Below are positions 11,332 through 22,868 of a DNA stretch of 37,982 nucleotides, piece by piece. Made by a program: the position numbers and the translations under genes. Position 1 is the stretch's first letter, and each line of letters opens with the position of its first letter. The notes beneath the pieces are model-generated. The model did no database searches. It was not told the origin of the DNA and was given only the letters and a program-made list of their open reading frames with translations. The DNA comes from an uncultured Gammaproteobacteria bacterium (GTDB taxonomy: Bacteria; Pseudomonadota; Gammaproteobacteria; UBA9214), in NCBI GenBank assembly GCA_905479705.1, contig CAJQNP010000006.1, positions 1 through 37,982 of the forward strand, written 5' to 3'.

Positions 11332-12078
11332 ATGAACGACGACCAGTTACTGCGCTACAGCCGGCAGATCATGCTGCCCCGGATTGACGTCGCCGGGCAG
11401 CAGACACTGCTTGCCAGCCGGGCGCTCATCATCGGCGCAGGCGGACTTGGCTCACCGGCGGCCATGTACCTGGCCGCGGCCGGCATTGGCCAGCTGGCCA
11501 TTGCCGATCCCGACACGGTCGACCTGAGCAACCTGCAACGCCAGTTACTGCACCGTACCGCTGACATCGGCCGCGACAAGGTTGATTCTGCCAGCGAGAC
11601 ACTGGCGTCCATCAATCCGGATATCGCCCTGACTGCCCTGCCGCGGGCACTGCAGGGCGAACAGCTCGATGCACAGGTCGCAGTTGCCGACATCGTGCTG
11701 GATTGCAGCGACAACTACGACACGCGTTTTGCTGTCAACAGCGCCTGCGTCCGCAACAGCACGCCGCTGGTGTCCGGTGCAGCGATTCGCATGGAAGGCC
11801 AGCTTGCCGTGTTTGACACGCGCCTGGCGGACAGCCCCTGCTATCACTGCCTCTACAAGGAAGGCGAGAACGAGGATCAAACCTGCTCGGAAAACGGCGT
11901 GCTGTCACCGCTGGTCGGCATCATCGGCGCCATGCAGGCACTCGAGGCCATCAAGGTGATCCTGTCCCTGGGTAAACCGCTGGTGGGACGGCTGGTGGTT
12001 TTCGACGGCCTGCAACATGAATGGCGCACGCTGTCGCTGCCTCGCGACCCTGCGTGTAGCGTGTGTGGCTCTCGCTAG
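11332..12078 (+). CDS. moeB: HesA/MoeB/ThiF-family adenylyltransferase (molybdopterin-synthase adenylyltransferase-like)
   Basis: LLRYSRQIMLPRIDVAGQQTLLASRALIIGAGGLGSPAAMYLAAAGIG; DNYDTRFAVN; C-terminal CSVCG zinc ligand pair. Confidence 0.9.
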   Translation: MNDDQLLRYSRQIMLPRIDVAGQQTLLASRALIIGAGGLGSPAAMYLAAAGIGQLAIADPDTVDLSNLQRQLLHRTADIGRDKVDSASETLASINPDIALTALPRALQGEQLDAQVAVADIVLDCSDNYDTRFAVNSACVRNSTPLVSGAAIRMEGQLAVFDTRLADSPCYHCLYKEGENEDQTCSENGVLSPLVGIIGAMQALEAIKVILSLGKPLVGRLVVFDGLQHEWRTLSLPRDPACSVCGSR

Positions 12079-13226
12079 TCCGTGGCGGCGACCCTGAATC
12101 CCAGTTTACCCAGCAACACCCCGGCCGCGTCGGCGGGATGCTGCAGCCGGATCGTCGACTCGGAGAACTCGCGCCTGACCGGGTAGTTCTTGCGCAGCGC
12201 ATCAAAGGCCGCACTGCGTTCTGTATCGGGCAATGCCAGCGTTTCGCGCAGGCGCGCGTCATCCTCGCGCACATCGTAAACGGACAGCACCGCCTCACGC
12301 AGCGTTGCAAGGAGATCCTCTTGCGGATCACCTGTTAACCGGTAAGCAGGCGTGGCGGCTACCGCGTCCCTGGCACGCCACTGCGCGGGCACGTCGAAAT
12401 GCCTGCACACCGCGTCGTAAATCATCCCGGTACCCCGCAGCTTGCCGTCGATACTGTAGCCGGCAATATGCGGCGTACCCAGTGCGACCTTTTGCAGCAG
12501 GCCGGTGCTGATGGCCGGCTCGTTCTCCCAGACATCCAGCACCACCGTCAGGTCATCACGGCCGTCCAGCGCATCATCCAGCGCCTGGTTATCGGCAACG
12601 GCACCGCGCGCGGTGTTGATAAAGATGGCACCCGGCCCGAGTTGCTTCAGGCGTGCCGCATTGACCAGGTGGAAGGTCGGATACCGGCCAGCCTTTTCCA
12701 GCGGCACATGCAGCGTCACGATATCGGCCTGCAATACCGCCTCGAGCGGGACAAAGTCATCCTGGACGCCCTGCGCCTGAAGCGGCGGATCGTTCACCAG
12801 GCAGTGCATGCCCAGTGCGGTGAGTCGCTGGCGAACCCGTGAGCCGACATTGCCGCAGCCGATGATGCCGACTGTCTTGCCCGCCAGCTCGAAGCCCTGC
12901 TGTGCGGAAAGCACCATCAGCACACTGACGACATACTCTGCGGCCGAGGTCGCGTTACTGCCCGGCGCCGTGGAAAAGCCGATCCCCCGCCCCTGCAGGT
13001 AATCACGGTCGACATGGTCGAAACCGATGGTTGCCGAGCCGACAAAGCGCACCGGCGAGTTATCCAGCAGCGCTGCATCGACTCGCGTTACCGAGCGCAC
13101 CAGCAATACATCCGCGTCACCCACATCGGCGGCCTGCATGCTCCGCCCGGGCAACAGGATTACCTCGCCGAGCGAGGCAAACGCCTGTTCGACGCAGGGG
13201 ATATTTTCGTCGGCGATGATTTTCAT
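12075..13226 (-). CDS. pdxB: Erythronate-4-phosphate dehydrogenase
   Basis: MKIIADENIPCVEQAFASLGEVILLPGR; FVGSATIGFDHVD; GIIGCGNVGSRV. Confidence 0.96.
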   Translation of the reverse strand: MKIIADENIPCVEQAFASLGEVILLPGRSMQAADVGDADVLLVRSVTRVDAALLDNSPVRFVGSATIGFDHVDRDYLQGRGIGFSTAPGSNATSAAEYVVSVLMVLSAQQGFELAGKTVGIIGCGNVGSRVRQRLTALGMHCLVNDPPLQAQGVQDDFVPLEAVLQADIVTLHVPLEKAGRYPTFHLVNAARLKQLGPGAIFINTARGAVADNQALDDALDGRDDLTVVLDVWENEPAISTGLLQKVALGTPHIAGYSIDGKLRGTGMIYDAVCRHFDVPAQWRARDAVAATPAYRLTGDPQEDLLATLREAVLSVYDVREDDARLRETLALPDTERSAAFDALRKNYPVRREFSESTIRLQHPADAAGVLLGKLGFRVAATD

Positions 13227-13263
13227 TGGGTCGAAGTATTAAACTGAAATCAACAACTGATGC

Positions 13264-13319
13264 AGGGTCTAGTTCATTCGACCAGCGGCGCCTGGCCGAA
13301 TGAATCCGGCCCTACAACG
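13264..13319. repeat. REP-like palindromic repeat pair (family A)
   Basis: agggtctagttcattcgacc and ggccgaatgaatccggccctacaacg. Confidence 0.75.
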
Positions 13320-13321
13320 AA

Positions 13322-14758
13322 TCAGCCATCCAGCAGCTTCCTCAACAGTTCGTTCACCTGCTTCGGGTTTGCCTTGCCCTGTGTCGCCTTCATGACCTGG
13401 CCGACAAAGAAGCCGAACAGCTTCACCTGCCCGCCACGGTACTGCTCGATCTGTTTCGGGTTGTTATCCAGCACATCACTGATAATGCCTTCAATCGCCG
13501 CGGCATCGGATATCTGCCTCAGCCCCTGCTTGTCGATGACCTCGTCGGCACTGCCCTCGCCCTGCCACATCGCCTCGAACACCTGCTTGGCGATCTTGCC
13601 GGAGATGGTGCCGTCCTCGATGCGCAGCAACATGCCGCCCAGCATGTCTGCACTCACCGGGCTGTTGCTGATGTCGCAATCATCCCTGTTCAGCGCGGCG
13701 GATAGCTCACCGATGACCCAGTTGGCCGTCAGCTTGCCTGCAGCGCCAGCCACCTGCGCGGCCGCCTCGAAATAATCCGCCATCTCGCGTGTGGCCGTGA
13801 GGATACCCGCATCGTATTCCGACAGGCCATGCTCACTGACGAAGCGCGCCTTCTTCGCATCGGGCATTTCAGGTAACGATTCCCGGACCGCGGCAATGTA
13901 CGCCTCGTCCAGTTCCACCGGCAACAGGTCCGGGTCGGGAAAATAACGGTAGTCGTTTGCCTCTTCCTTGGAACGCATGGAACGCGTTTCATGCCGGTCG
14001 GCGTCGAACAGGCGCGTTTCCTGCACCACTTCGCCGCCACCTTCCAGCACCATGATCTGCCGCTCGACCTCGTAGTTGATGGCCTGCTCGACAAAACGGA
14101 ACGAGTTGATGTTCTTGATCTCCGCGCGTGTACCGAACGCTTCCTGGCCCAGCGGTCGTATCGAGACGTTGGCATCGCAGCGGAACGAACCTTCCTGCAT
14201 GTTGCCGTCACTGATGCCCAGGTAACGCACCAGTGAATGAATCTTTTTCATGTAGGCCACCGCCTCTTTCGCGGAACGGATATCCGGCTCCGAGACGATC
14301 TCCAGCAACGGCGTACCGGCACGGTTCAGGTCGATCCCGGTCTTGCCCATGAAATTTTCATGCAGCGACTTGCCGGCATCCTCTTCCAGGTGCGCACGGG
14401 TAATGCCAATACGCTTGCTGCTGCCGTCTTCCAGTTCGACATCCAGGTAGCCGTCGTGCACGATCGGCAATTCGAACTGGCTGATCTGGTAACCCTTCGG
14501 CAGGTCCGGGTAGAAATAATTCTTGCGAGCAAACACCGAGCGCGGCGCCACCGTGGAATGCGTGGCCAGCCCGAACATCGCCGCCATGCGCACCACCTCC
14601 TCGTTGAGGACCGGCAGCACACCGGGCAGGCCGAGGTCAACGGCACAGGCCTGGGTATTCGGCTCGGCACCGTAGGTCGTCGAGGCACCGGAAAAGATCT
14701 TGCTGTTGGTTGCCAGCTGGGAGTGGATCTCCAGCCCGATTACTGTTTCCCAGGCCAT
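13322..14758 (-). CDS. gatB: Asp-tRNA(Asn)/Glu-tRNA(Gln) amidotransferase subunit B
   Basis: [50 protein letters not shown]. Confidence 0.98.
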   Translation of the reverse strand: MAWETVIGLEIHSQLATNSKIFSGASTTYGAEPNTQACAVDLGLPGVLPVLNEEVVRMAAMFGLATHSTVAPRSVFARKNYFYPDLPKGYQISQFELPIVHDGYLDVELEDGSSKRIGITRAHLEEDAGKSLHENFMGKTGIDLNRAGTPLLEIVSEPDIRSAKEAVAYMKKIHSLVRYLGISDGNMQEGSFRCDANVSIRPLGQEAFGTRAEIKNINSFRFVEQAINYEVERQIMVLEGGGEVVQETRLFDADRHETRSMRSKEEANDYRYFPDPDLLPVELDEAYIAAVRESLPEMPDAKKARFVSEHGLSEYDAGILTATREMADYFEAAAQVAGAAGKLTANWVIGELSAALNRDDCDISNSPVSADMLGGMLLRIEDGTISGKIAKQVFEAMWQGEGSADEVIDKQGLRQISDAAAIEGIISDVLDNNPKQIEQYRGGQVKLFGFFVGQVMKATQGKANPKQVNELLRKLLDG

Positions 14759-16212
14759 TATTCAAATCCTTGCGGGGTGCGTGTATGCCAGTCGCTGACC
14801 TGCTGGTAGCAGTGCCCGGCATTCAGCAGGCGCGACTCTTCAAAATAGTTTCCGACCATGTGCAGGCCGACCGGCATGCCGTTACTGAATCCGGCCGGTA
14901 TCGACATCGCCGGCAACCCGGCGAGGTTGACCGCAATGGTGTAGATGTCCGAGAGGTACATGCTCACCGGGTCATCGGCCTTCTCGCCCAGCTTGAAGGC
15001 CACCGAGGGTGCCGTCGGGCCCATGATGACATCGACCTGCTTGAAGGCCTGCATGAAATCATCGCGGATCAGGTGACGTGCCTGCTGCGCCTTGAGGTAG
15101 TAGGCGTCGTAATAGCCGGCCGACAGCACGTAGGTGCCCACCAGGATGCGCCGCTTGACCTCGTCTCCAAAACCCTCGCCGCGTGAGCGCGTGTACAGGT
15201 CAGTCAGGTCCTGCGGGTTGCCGGCGCGGTGACCAAAGCGCACGCCGTCAAAACGTGACAGGTTCGAGGAACACTCTGCCGGTGCGACCACGTAATAGGC
15301 GGGCACGGACAGATGCGTGTTGGGCAGGGTGATATCGGTGACCGTGGCGCCCAGCTTCGTGAATTCAGCAATCGCCGCACTCACCGCATCGCCGACACCG
15401 GCATCCAGGCCGTCTCCAAAGTATTCCCCTGGCAGCCCGATGCGCAGCCCCTGCAGCGGCGCATTGAGCTGCGCCGTGTAATCATCCACCGGCCGGTCGA
15501 CACTGGTGGAATCACGCGGGTCAAAACCGGCCATGGCGCCAAGCATGACGGCGGCATCCTCGGCCGAACGCGTGAACGGTCCGGCCTGGTCGAGACTCGA
15601 GGCAAAGGCAATCATGCCGTAGCGGGACACCCGGCCGTAGGTCGGTTTCAGGCCGGTGATACCGCACAGCGCTGCCGGCTGCCGGATCGAGCCGCCGGTA
15701 TCGGTGCCGGTACTGGCCGGTACCAGGCGTGCAGCAACCGCCGCGGCCGAACCGCCCGAGGAACCGCCCGGTACGGTGGTCTCATCCCACGGGTTTTTTA
15801 CCGGGCCGTAGAAACTGGTTTCATTCGAGGACCCCATGGCGAATTCATCCATGTTGGTCTTGCCGATCATGACCGCACCGGCTTCATGCATTTTCTCGGT
15901 AACCGTCGCATCATACGGTGCAATAAAGTTATCCAGCATCCTTGAGCCGCAGCTGGTCTTCACTCCGTTGGTACAAAAGATGTCCTTGTGCGCAAACGGG
16001 ATGCCGGTGAGCGGACCCGCATTGCCGGCCTTGATCGCGGCATCGGCCGCCTGTGCAGCGGCCAGCGCCTGTGACCCGGTCACGGTGACAAAACTGTTGA
16101 GCCGCGGGTCATGGCCGGCAATGCGCTGCAGGCAGGCCCGCGTCAGCTCCTCACTGGAGCAGACCCCGCTGCGCAAATCGGTGGCAAGTTCAACAAGACT
16201 TTTCTGATGCAT
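14758..16212 (-). CDS. gatA: Asp-tRNA(Asn)/Glu-tRNA(Gln) amidotransferase subunit A
   Basis: [62 protein letters not shown] amidase signature. Confidence 0.98.
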   Translation of the reverse strand: MHQKSLVELATDLRSGVCSSEELTRACLQRIAGHDPRLNSFVTVTGSQALAAAQAADAAIKAGNAGPLTGIPFAHKDIFCTNGVKTSCGSRMLDNFIAPYDATVTEKMHEAGAVMIGKTNMDEFAMGSSNETSFYGPVKNPWDETTVPGGSSGGSAAAVAARLVPASTGTDTGGSIRQPAALCGITGLKPTYGRVSRYGMIAFASSLDQAGPFTRSAEDAAVMLGAMAGFDPRDSTSVDRPVDDYTAQLNAPLQGLRIGLPGEYFGDGLDAGVGDAVSAAIAEFTKLGATVTDITLPNTHLSVPAYYVVAPAECSSNLSRFDGVRFGHRAGNPQDLTDLYTRSRGEGFGDEVKRRILVGTYVLSAGYYDAYYLKAQQARHLIRDDFMQAFKQVDVIMGPTAPSVAFKLGEKADDPVSMYLSDIYTIAVNLAGLPAMSIPAGFSNGMPVGLHMVGNYFEESRLLNAGHCYQQVSDWHTRTPQGFE

Positions 16213-16290
16213 ATCTGGGTTTCCTGGCAGCACTGCAACGCTGGTTGCGCCCTGCCCGGTCAGGCGGTCGGCGCGCGCTGCGTGCCGGGC

Positions 16291-16578
16291 TTATTCTATG
16301 ACCTGGGGTACGAGGTACAGTCCGGATTCAGTCTCGGGCGCAACCTGCTGGAAGTGCTCGCGATTATTACCCTCGGTCACCACATCGGGGCGCAGGCGCT
16401 GGGTCGCCTCCAGCGGGTGGGCCAGTGGCTCCACGCCGGTGGTATCAACGCTGTTGAGTTGCTCCACAAAGCTGAGGATATCCGACAGGTTGCGGGCATA
16501 ACCGGGGATGTCATCGACATTGATCCCGAGTCGCGCCAGGTGGGCAATTTTTTCAACATCCGAGGCATCCAGCGACAT
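16291..16578 (-). CDS. gatC: Asp-tRNA(Asn)/Glu-tRNA(Gln) amidotransferase subunit C
   Basis: [55 protein letters not shown]. Confidence 0.95.
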   Translation of the reverse strand: MSLDASDVEKIAHLARLGINVDDIPGYARNLSDILSFVEQLNSVDTTGVEPLAHPLEATQRLRPDVVTEGNNREHFQQVAPETESGLYLVPQVIE

Positions 16579-16727
16579 GATTACTCCGTATCCAGCGTTC
16601 ACTAAAAAACAGGGACGCAACGGTAGCACAATCATTTCCGCCGTACATCTCTGCATTGGGGCCGACCGGCCGCGACGAATCACGTTTTTCAGCTGATTTC
16701 CTTGCCCCTGACGTCCCTCGTTGTTAG

Positions 16728-17822
<1,095 letters not shown>

Positions 17823-17828
17823 TCCCCC

Positions 17829-18028
17829 TTCGCGCCTGCAAGGCACTGCTACGCCAATAACCAGACCATGATCGCGGATTGCGATCCGCTCCTACAACCC
17901 AATCCATGCATGGAAAAAATCATACGCAGGAGCGGATCGCAATCCGCGACAGGATTCAACAAAATGCACATGTGCGTAGCACCCTTACAGGTGCCGGCTA
18001 ATGCTTAGGGGCGCCTTGCAGGCGCGAA
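17829..18028. repeat. Nested inverted repeats between mreB and mreC
   Basis: Outer arms 17829-17844 TTCGCGCCTGCAAGGC / 18013-18028 GCCTTGCAGGCGCGAA; inner arms 17872-17893 / 17928-17949 (TCGCGGATTGCGATCCGCTCCT / AGGAGCGGATCGCAATCCGCGA). Confidence 0.85.
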
Positions 18029-18157
18029 TAACAACGTCAACCGGTCACCCTGACCTGGACATAAACCGCAAGACTCCCACTATAACCACGCACCCGGCAC
18101 TGATTTCATAATCTATACGTCGCACTCCTGACTTACGCTAGAATACCGCCCTGAGAG

Positions 18158-18174
18158 TGGCAGGCCTCCTGCCA
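18158..18174 (+). promoter_or_regulatory. Perfect 7-bp hairpin in mreC leader
   Basis: TGGCAGG-CCT-CCTGCCA, 25 nt before the inferred mreC start. Confidence 0.5.
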
Positions 18175-18199
18175 GAGTAACTGTCACACGGGGTGCCCG

Positions 18200-19168
18200 A
18201 TCAAGCTCATCTTCACACAAGGCCCATCCATCACGACGCGTCTGTTCGTGCTGGTATCACTGTCGGTGGTGTTGATGGTGATGGACCACAAGTACAAGAG
18301 TCTTGAGTCCGTGCGCGACGCCCTGTCACTTCTGGTCTACCCGATTCAGCTGGTCGTGGAACTGCCCGGCGCCATGTCCGACTGGTTCAATGAGTCGCTC
18401 GCCACACGACGCAAGCTGCAGGAAGAGATCGACAGCCTGCGCACGCAGCACTTCATGCAACAGGCACAGATGCAAAAATTCTCCGCCCTGCAGGAAGAGA
18501 ACATTCGCTTGCGTGAACTGCTCGATTCCTCCTTCGAGATCGGCGAGAAGGTACTCATTGCCGAGCTGATGTCGGTCAACCTCGATCCCTACAAGCACCA
18601 GGTCATGATCAACAAGGGTGAACTGCATGACATCTATCCCGGGCAGCCACTGGTTGATGCCGAGGGCGTCATGGGACAGGTCGTGCATGCCGGCCCCTAC
18701 TCATCGACAGCCATGCTGATCACCGATACCTCGCATGCAATCCCCGTGCAGGTGAACCGCAACGGCCTGCGCTCCATCGCCCTGGGCAGCGGCACGATCA
18801 ACCGTCTTGAGTTGCCATACATTCCCAACAGCGCCGACATTCAGCCGGGCGACCTGCTGATTACCTCGGGACTCGGCGGTCGATTCCCGCCGGGCTACCC
18901 GGTCGCTACCGTGACGGCCGTGCAGCACGACCCCGGCAATGCCTTTGCCTCGGTGGTTGCCACGCCGCTGGCGCACCTGAACCGCAGTCGCGAGGTGTTG
19001 TTGATCTGGCCGGGGCAAACGACCGTCATCGAGACATCGCACAAGCTGTCGTTCGAAAACGAAACCGCCGAAGACGAGGCCGCCACGGACAACAGCCAGC
19101 CACTGGCAGCCCCCGATGCTGCCGAAGTCACTGGCGGTGAAGCCGAACCGGCGGAGCAACCGGAATGA
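18200..19168 (+). CDS. mreC: Rod-shape determining protein MreC, apparently starting at ATC
   Basis: IKLIFTQGPSITTRLFVLVSLSVVLMVMDH matches the MreC N-terminus (E. coli MKPIFSRGPSLQIRL, recalled). First canonical in-frame start is GTG at 18248, inside the TM helix. Confidence 0.88.
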   Translation: MKLIFTQGPSITTRLFVLVSLSVVLMVMDHKYKSLESVRDALSLLVYPIQLVVELPGAMSDWFNESLATRRKLQEEIDSLRTQHFMQQAQMQKFSALQEENIRLRELLDSSFEIGEKVLIAELMSVNLDPYKHQVMINKGELHDIYPGQPLVDAEGVMGQVVHAGPYSSTAMLITDTSHAIPVQVNRNGLRSIALGSGTINRLELPYIPNSADIQPGDLLITSGLGGRFPPGYPVATVTAVQHDPGNAFASVVATPLAHLNRSREVLLIWPGQTTVIETSHKLSFENETAEDEAATDNSQPLAAPDAAEVTGGEAEPAEQPE

Positions 19169-19653
19169 TTCGCGGCAGACGCCACGGCAGCGGGGTCATT
19201 GTCCTGACCTTCATCATTGCCCTGTTGCTGACCGTCATACCCCTGCCTGACTGGGCGCGCTACCTGCGTCCCGACTGGGTTGGCCTGGTGCTTATCTACT
19301 GGTGCATGGCACTGCCCGAACGGATCGGCGTCACCACCGGCTGGTTCGTGGGCCTGCTGGTCGACCTGCTGACCGGGTCCCTGCTGGGACAGCATGCCCT
19401 GTCACTAACCATCGTGGCCTACGTCACGCTGAAGTTTCACCTGCGCCTGCGACTGGTACCGGTATGGCAGCAATCCCTGACCGTACTGGTGCTGTTGATA
19501 TTGCACCAGTTGCTGGCACTGTGGATCAGCCGGCTCATTGGCCGCCCCGGTGTACCGCTGTACTTCTGGGCACCGTCGATAATCGGCATGATGCTGTGGC
19601 CAGCGGTGCACGGCCTGCTGCGCGGCATGCGTCGCAGTTTCAGGGTTAACTAG
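19165..19653 (+). CDS. mreD: Rod-shape determining protein MreD
   Basis: Hydrophobic 162 aa; LPDWARYLRPDWVGLVLIYWCMALPERIGVTTGWFVGLLVDLLTGSLLGQHAL. Confidence 0.95.
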   Translation: MIRGRRHGSGVIVLTFIIALLLTVIPLPDWARYLRPDWVGLVLIYWCMALPERIGVTTGWFVGLLVDLLTGSLLGQHALSLTIVAYVTLKFHLRLRLVPVWQQSLTVLVLLILHQLLALWISRLIGRPGVPLYFWAPSIIGMMLWPAVHGLLRGMRRSFRVN

Positions 19654-19663
19654 GCTCCCCGGC

Positions 19664-21559
19664 ATGCCGCGCCAGATCACGCTGAAAGACCATTTTTTCG
19701 AGTCACGGCTGGTCATGAACCGTGCCGTGATCCTGCTGATCATCGCTGGCATCCTGCTGACCGTGTTACTCGCACGCCTGTTGTTCCTGCAGGTTGTCGA
19801 ACACGAGCACTTCACCACGCTGTCGGAAGACAACCGCGTCAAGCTGCAAGCGATCCCGCCGAATCGCGGCCTGATCTATGACCGCAACGGCATCCTGCTG
19901 GCGGAAAACCTGCCCTCGTACCGGCTGGAAATCACACCCGAACAAATCGACGACATGGGCGGCACGCTGGGCGCACTTGAAGACATTATCGAGATCCGCG
20001 ACATTGACCGCAGCCGCTTTGAAAAACTCCTGAAGCGCAAACCGCGCTTCGAGGCCATACCGCTGCGTTTTCATTTAAGCGACGAGGAAGTCGCGCGCTT
20101 CTCCGTTAATCGCCATCGTTTTCCCGGCGTGGATATCACCGCCGGTCTCGCACGCCATTATCCGCTGGGCACACTGGGTGTGCATGCACTGGGCTATGTC
20201 GGTCGTATCGACGAGCAGGCCCTGAAGGTCGTCGACAGTTCCAATTACCGCGGCACCTCGCACATCGGCAAGATCGGCATCGAGAAGACCTACGAGTCGG
20301 TTCTGCACGGCAAGGTGGGCCTGCAACACGTCGAGACCACGGCACAGGGTCGTGTCATTCGCGTGCTGGACCGTACGCCACCCGTGTCCGGTCGTAACCT
20401 GTACCTGACCATCGACTCACGCGTACAGGCTGCCACCGAGGCGGCCTTTACAGATTTAACCGGTTCGGCCATTGCCATTGACCCGAACAACGGCGACATC
20501 CTTGCCTTTGTCAGCGCACCGACCTATGAACCCAACGCCTTCGTCAATGGTATCGAGTTTGATGACTATGCCGCGTTGCGCGACAACAAGAAGCAGCCGC
20601 TGTTCAACCGTGCCCTGCGCGGCCAGTACCCGCCCGGTTCGACTATCAAGCCGTTTGTCGGCCTCGCCGGTCTTGAAGAAGGCATCACGACCAGCCATTC
20701 CAGCACCTACTGTCCAGGCTTTTACAGCCTGCCCGGCAACACGCGCAAGTACCGCGACTGGAAACGCACCGGCCATGGCACGGTCAACCTGAACCGCTCC
20801 ATTCAACAGTCCTGCGACGTGTACTTCTATGATCTCGCGCTGTCACTGGGCATTGATCGCATTCATGGCTACCTGCGGCACTTCGGCTTCGGCAAGTCCA
20901 GCGGCATTGATATCCTTGGCGAACTCCCGGGCCTGTTGCCGTCACGGGAGTGGAAACGTGCACGCCACGACCAGCCCTGGTTCCCCGGCGAAACACTCAT
21001 CACCGGCATTGGACAGGGATTCTTCCTGGTCACACCGATACAGCTGGCCGTGGCAACCGCGGCCCTCGCCAATGGCGGTCGCCTGCTGCAACCGAATATC
21101 GTGCATGCCGAGCAGGAGGCCAACAGTGATGACCTGTTACCGCATCGGCCGCGCACCGTGGACACCATCACGATCAACGCGCAGGAACACTGGGACCATG
21201 TCATCGAGTCCATGGTCGATGTCGTGCACAGTACCCGCGGCACAGCGCGCAGGATCGGTGAGGACAGCCCCTACAGGATCGCCGGCAAGACCGGCACGGC
21301 TCAGGTATTCGGGCTCAAGCAGGAAGAAAAATACGACGCCGAGGCCATTCCGGAAGAATTGCGCGATCACGCCCTGTTTGTCGCCTTCGCCCCGGTTGAG
21401 GATCCGCAAATCGCGGTCGCCGTCATTGTCGAGAACGGTGGCGGTGGCGGTTCGGTGGCCGCACCCATTGCACGCAAGATCCTCGATGCCTACCTGGTCG
21501 GAGAATCGCCTGTGGTTGAAGAACCCGTGGATGAAGCCACTGGCGGTGAACCACAGTGA
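19664..21559 (+). CDS. mrdA: Penicillin-binding protein 2
   Basis: RLLFLQVVEHEHFTTLSEDNRVKLQAIPPNRGLIYDRNG; QYPPGSTIKPF (SxxK); IAGKTGTAQVFGLKQ (KTG). Confidence 0.97.
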   Translation: MPRQITLKDHFFESRLVMNRAVILLIIAGILLTVLLARLLFLQVVEHEHFTTLSEDNRVKLQAIPPNRGLIYDRNGILLAENLPSYRLEITPEQIDDMGGTLGALEDIIEIRDIDRSRFEKLLKRKPRFEAIPLRFHLSDEEVARFSVNRHRFPGVDITAGLARHYPLGTLGVHALGYVGRIDEQALKVVDSSNYRGTSHIGKIGIEKTYESVLHGKVGLQHVETTAQGRVIRVLDRTPPVSGRNLYLTIDSRVQAATEAAFTDLTGSAIAIDPNNGDILAFVSAPTYEPNAFVNGIEFDDYAALRDNKKQPLFNRALRGQYPPGSTIKPFVGLAGLEEGITTSHSSTYCPGFYSLPGNTRKYRDWKRTGHGTVNLNRSIQQSCDVYFYDLALSLGIDRIHGYLRHFGFGKSSGIDILGELPGLLPSREWKRARHDQPWFPGETLITGIGQGFFLVTPIQLAVATAALANGGRLLQPNIVHAEQEANSDDLLPHRPRTVDTITINAQEHWDHVIESMVDVVHSTRGTARRIGEDSPYRIAGKTGTAQVFGLKQEEKYDAEAIPEELRDHALFVAFAPVEDPQIAVAVIVENGGGGGSVAAPIARKILDAYLVGESPVVEEPVDEATGGEPQ

Positions 21560-22680
21560 GTAGCGTACTGTCGTCACACCGCGAGGATGCCAGCCGTGCC
21601 GGTTGGCAGTACCGCCTGCATCTCGATGCACCGCTGCTGTTCGCGCTGATTGCCGCCAGCGGTCTTGGCCTGATCGTGCTCTACAGCGCCGGCGGCGGCG
21701 ACATGGCGCTGGTCGAGCGTCAGCTGGTGCGTCTCGGGCTGGCCTTCACCGGGATGCTGGTCGTGGCGCAGTTGTCGCCCTATGTCCTGCTGCGCCTGAC
21801 GCCCTGGCTATTCGTGGTCGGTGTCGTCTTCCTGGTGGCCGTGCTGGTTGGCGGCGAGAGCAGCGGCGGCGCGCAACGCTGGCTGAACCTCTACATCGTC
21901 CGCTTTCAGCCCTCGGAGATGATGAAGCTGGCGGTACCGATGATGGTTGCCTGGTACCTGGCCGATACGCGGCTGCCGCCCAACGGCTGGCAGCTGCTGG
22001 CATCAGCGACCCTGATCGCGGTGCCCATGCTGATGATCGCCAAGCAGCCCGACCTGGGGACTGCCCTGCTGATTGCCAGCGCCGGTTTCTTTGTAGTGTT
22101 CCTCGCCGGGCTGCAATGGCGGCTGCTGGCATTTTTCTCCGTGCTGCTTGCCGCCGCCGCCCCCGTGCTGTGGCACTTCATGCATGACTACCAGCGCCAG
22201 CGCGTGATCACCTTTCTCAGCCCGGAGAGTGACCCGCTGGGCTCGGGCTACCATGTCATCCAGTCGAAAATTGCCATCGGCTCGGGCGGCCTGCTGGGCA
22301 AGGGCTGGATGAACGGGACACAGTCGCAGCTGGACTTCCTGCCGGAGCGTTCCACGGACTTTATCTTTGCCGTACTCGGCGAGGAATTCGGCTTCCTCGG
22401 CATCCTGACACTGTTTGCGCTGTATACCATCATCGTGGTGCGCGGCATCATGATCAGTATCCAGGCACAGGACACCTACACCCGGCTGCTCGCCGGCAGC
22501 CTGTCGATGACCTTTTGTGTTTACTTCGTCGTTAACACCGGCATGGTCACCGGCCTGTTGCCGGTGGTCGGCCTGCCACTGCCGATCATCAGTTACGGCG
22601 GCACATCCATCGTTACCCTGATGGCCGGTTTTGGCATCCTCATGTCGATCCAGACACACCGCAAACTGCTGCCTACCTGA
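21556..22680 (+). CDS. rodA: Peptidoglycan glycosyltransferase / rod-shape protein RodA
   Basis: SEDS family; GGAQRWLNLYIVRFQPSEMMKLAVPMMVAWYL; LGSGYHVIQSKIAIGSGGLLGKGWMNGTQSQLDFLPERSTDFIFAVLGEEFG. Confidence 0.97.
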   Translation: MSSVLSSHREDASRAGWQYRLHLDAPLLFALIAASGLGLIVLYSAGGGDMALVERQLVRLGLAFTGMLVVAQLSPYVLLRLTPWLFVVGVVFLVAVLVGGESSGGAQRWLNLYIVRFQPSEMMKLAVPMMVAWYLADTRLPPNGWQLLASATLIAVPMLMIAKQPDLGTALLIASAGFFVVFLAGLQWRLLAFFSVLLAAAAPVLWHFMHDYQRQRVITFLSPESDPLGSGYHVIQSKIAIGSGGLLGKGWMNGTQSQLDFLPERSTDFIFAVLGEEFGFLGILTLFALYTIIVVRGIMISIQAQDTYTRLLAGSLSMTFCVYFVVNTGMVTGLLPVVGLPLPIISYGGTSIVTLMAGFGILMSIQTHRKLLPT

Positions 22681-22755
22681 GGCGCCGGTGCAATGTTAGA
22701 ATGCGTCCCGACCAACAGCACAGGCTCCTGACCCGATCCGGCGAATGGCCTGGTT

Positions 22756-22843
22756 CTGCAGGGCTGAATGCATTCGGCCAGCAGGCGTAAATGATGAACA
22801 AGCAGCATGGGACAGCGATGGCCGAATGCATTCGGCCCTGCAG
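22756..22843. repeat. REP-like palindromic repeat pair (GAATGCATTC variant)
   Basis: ctgcagggctgaatgcattcggcc (22756-22779) and ggccgaatgcattcggccctgcag (22820-22843), inverted relative to each other. Confidence 0.8.
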
Positions 22844-22868
22844 TGCAGCCAACACCAGGAACCAGTTA

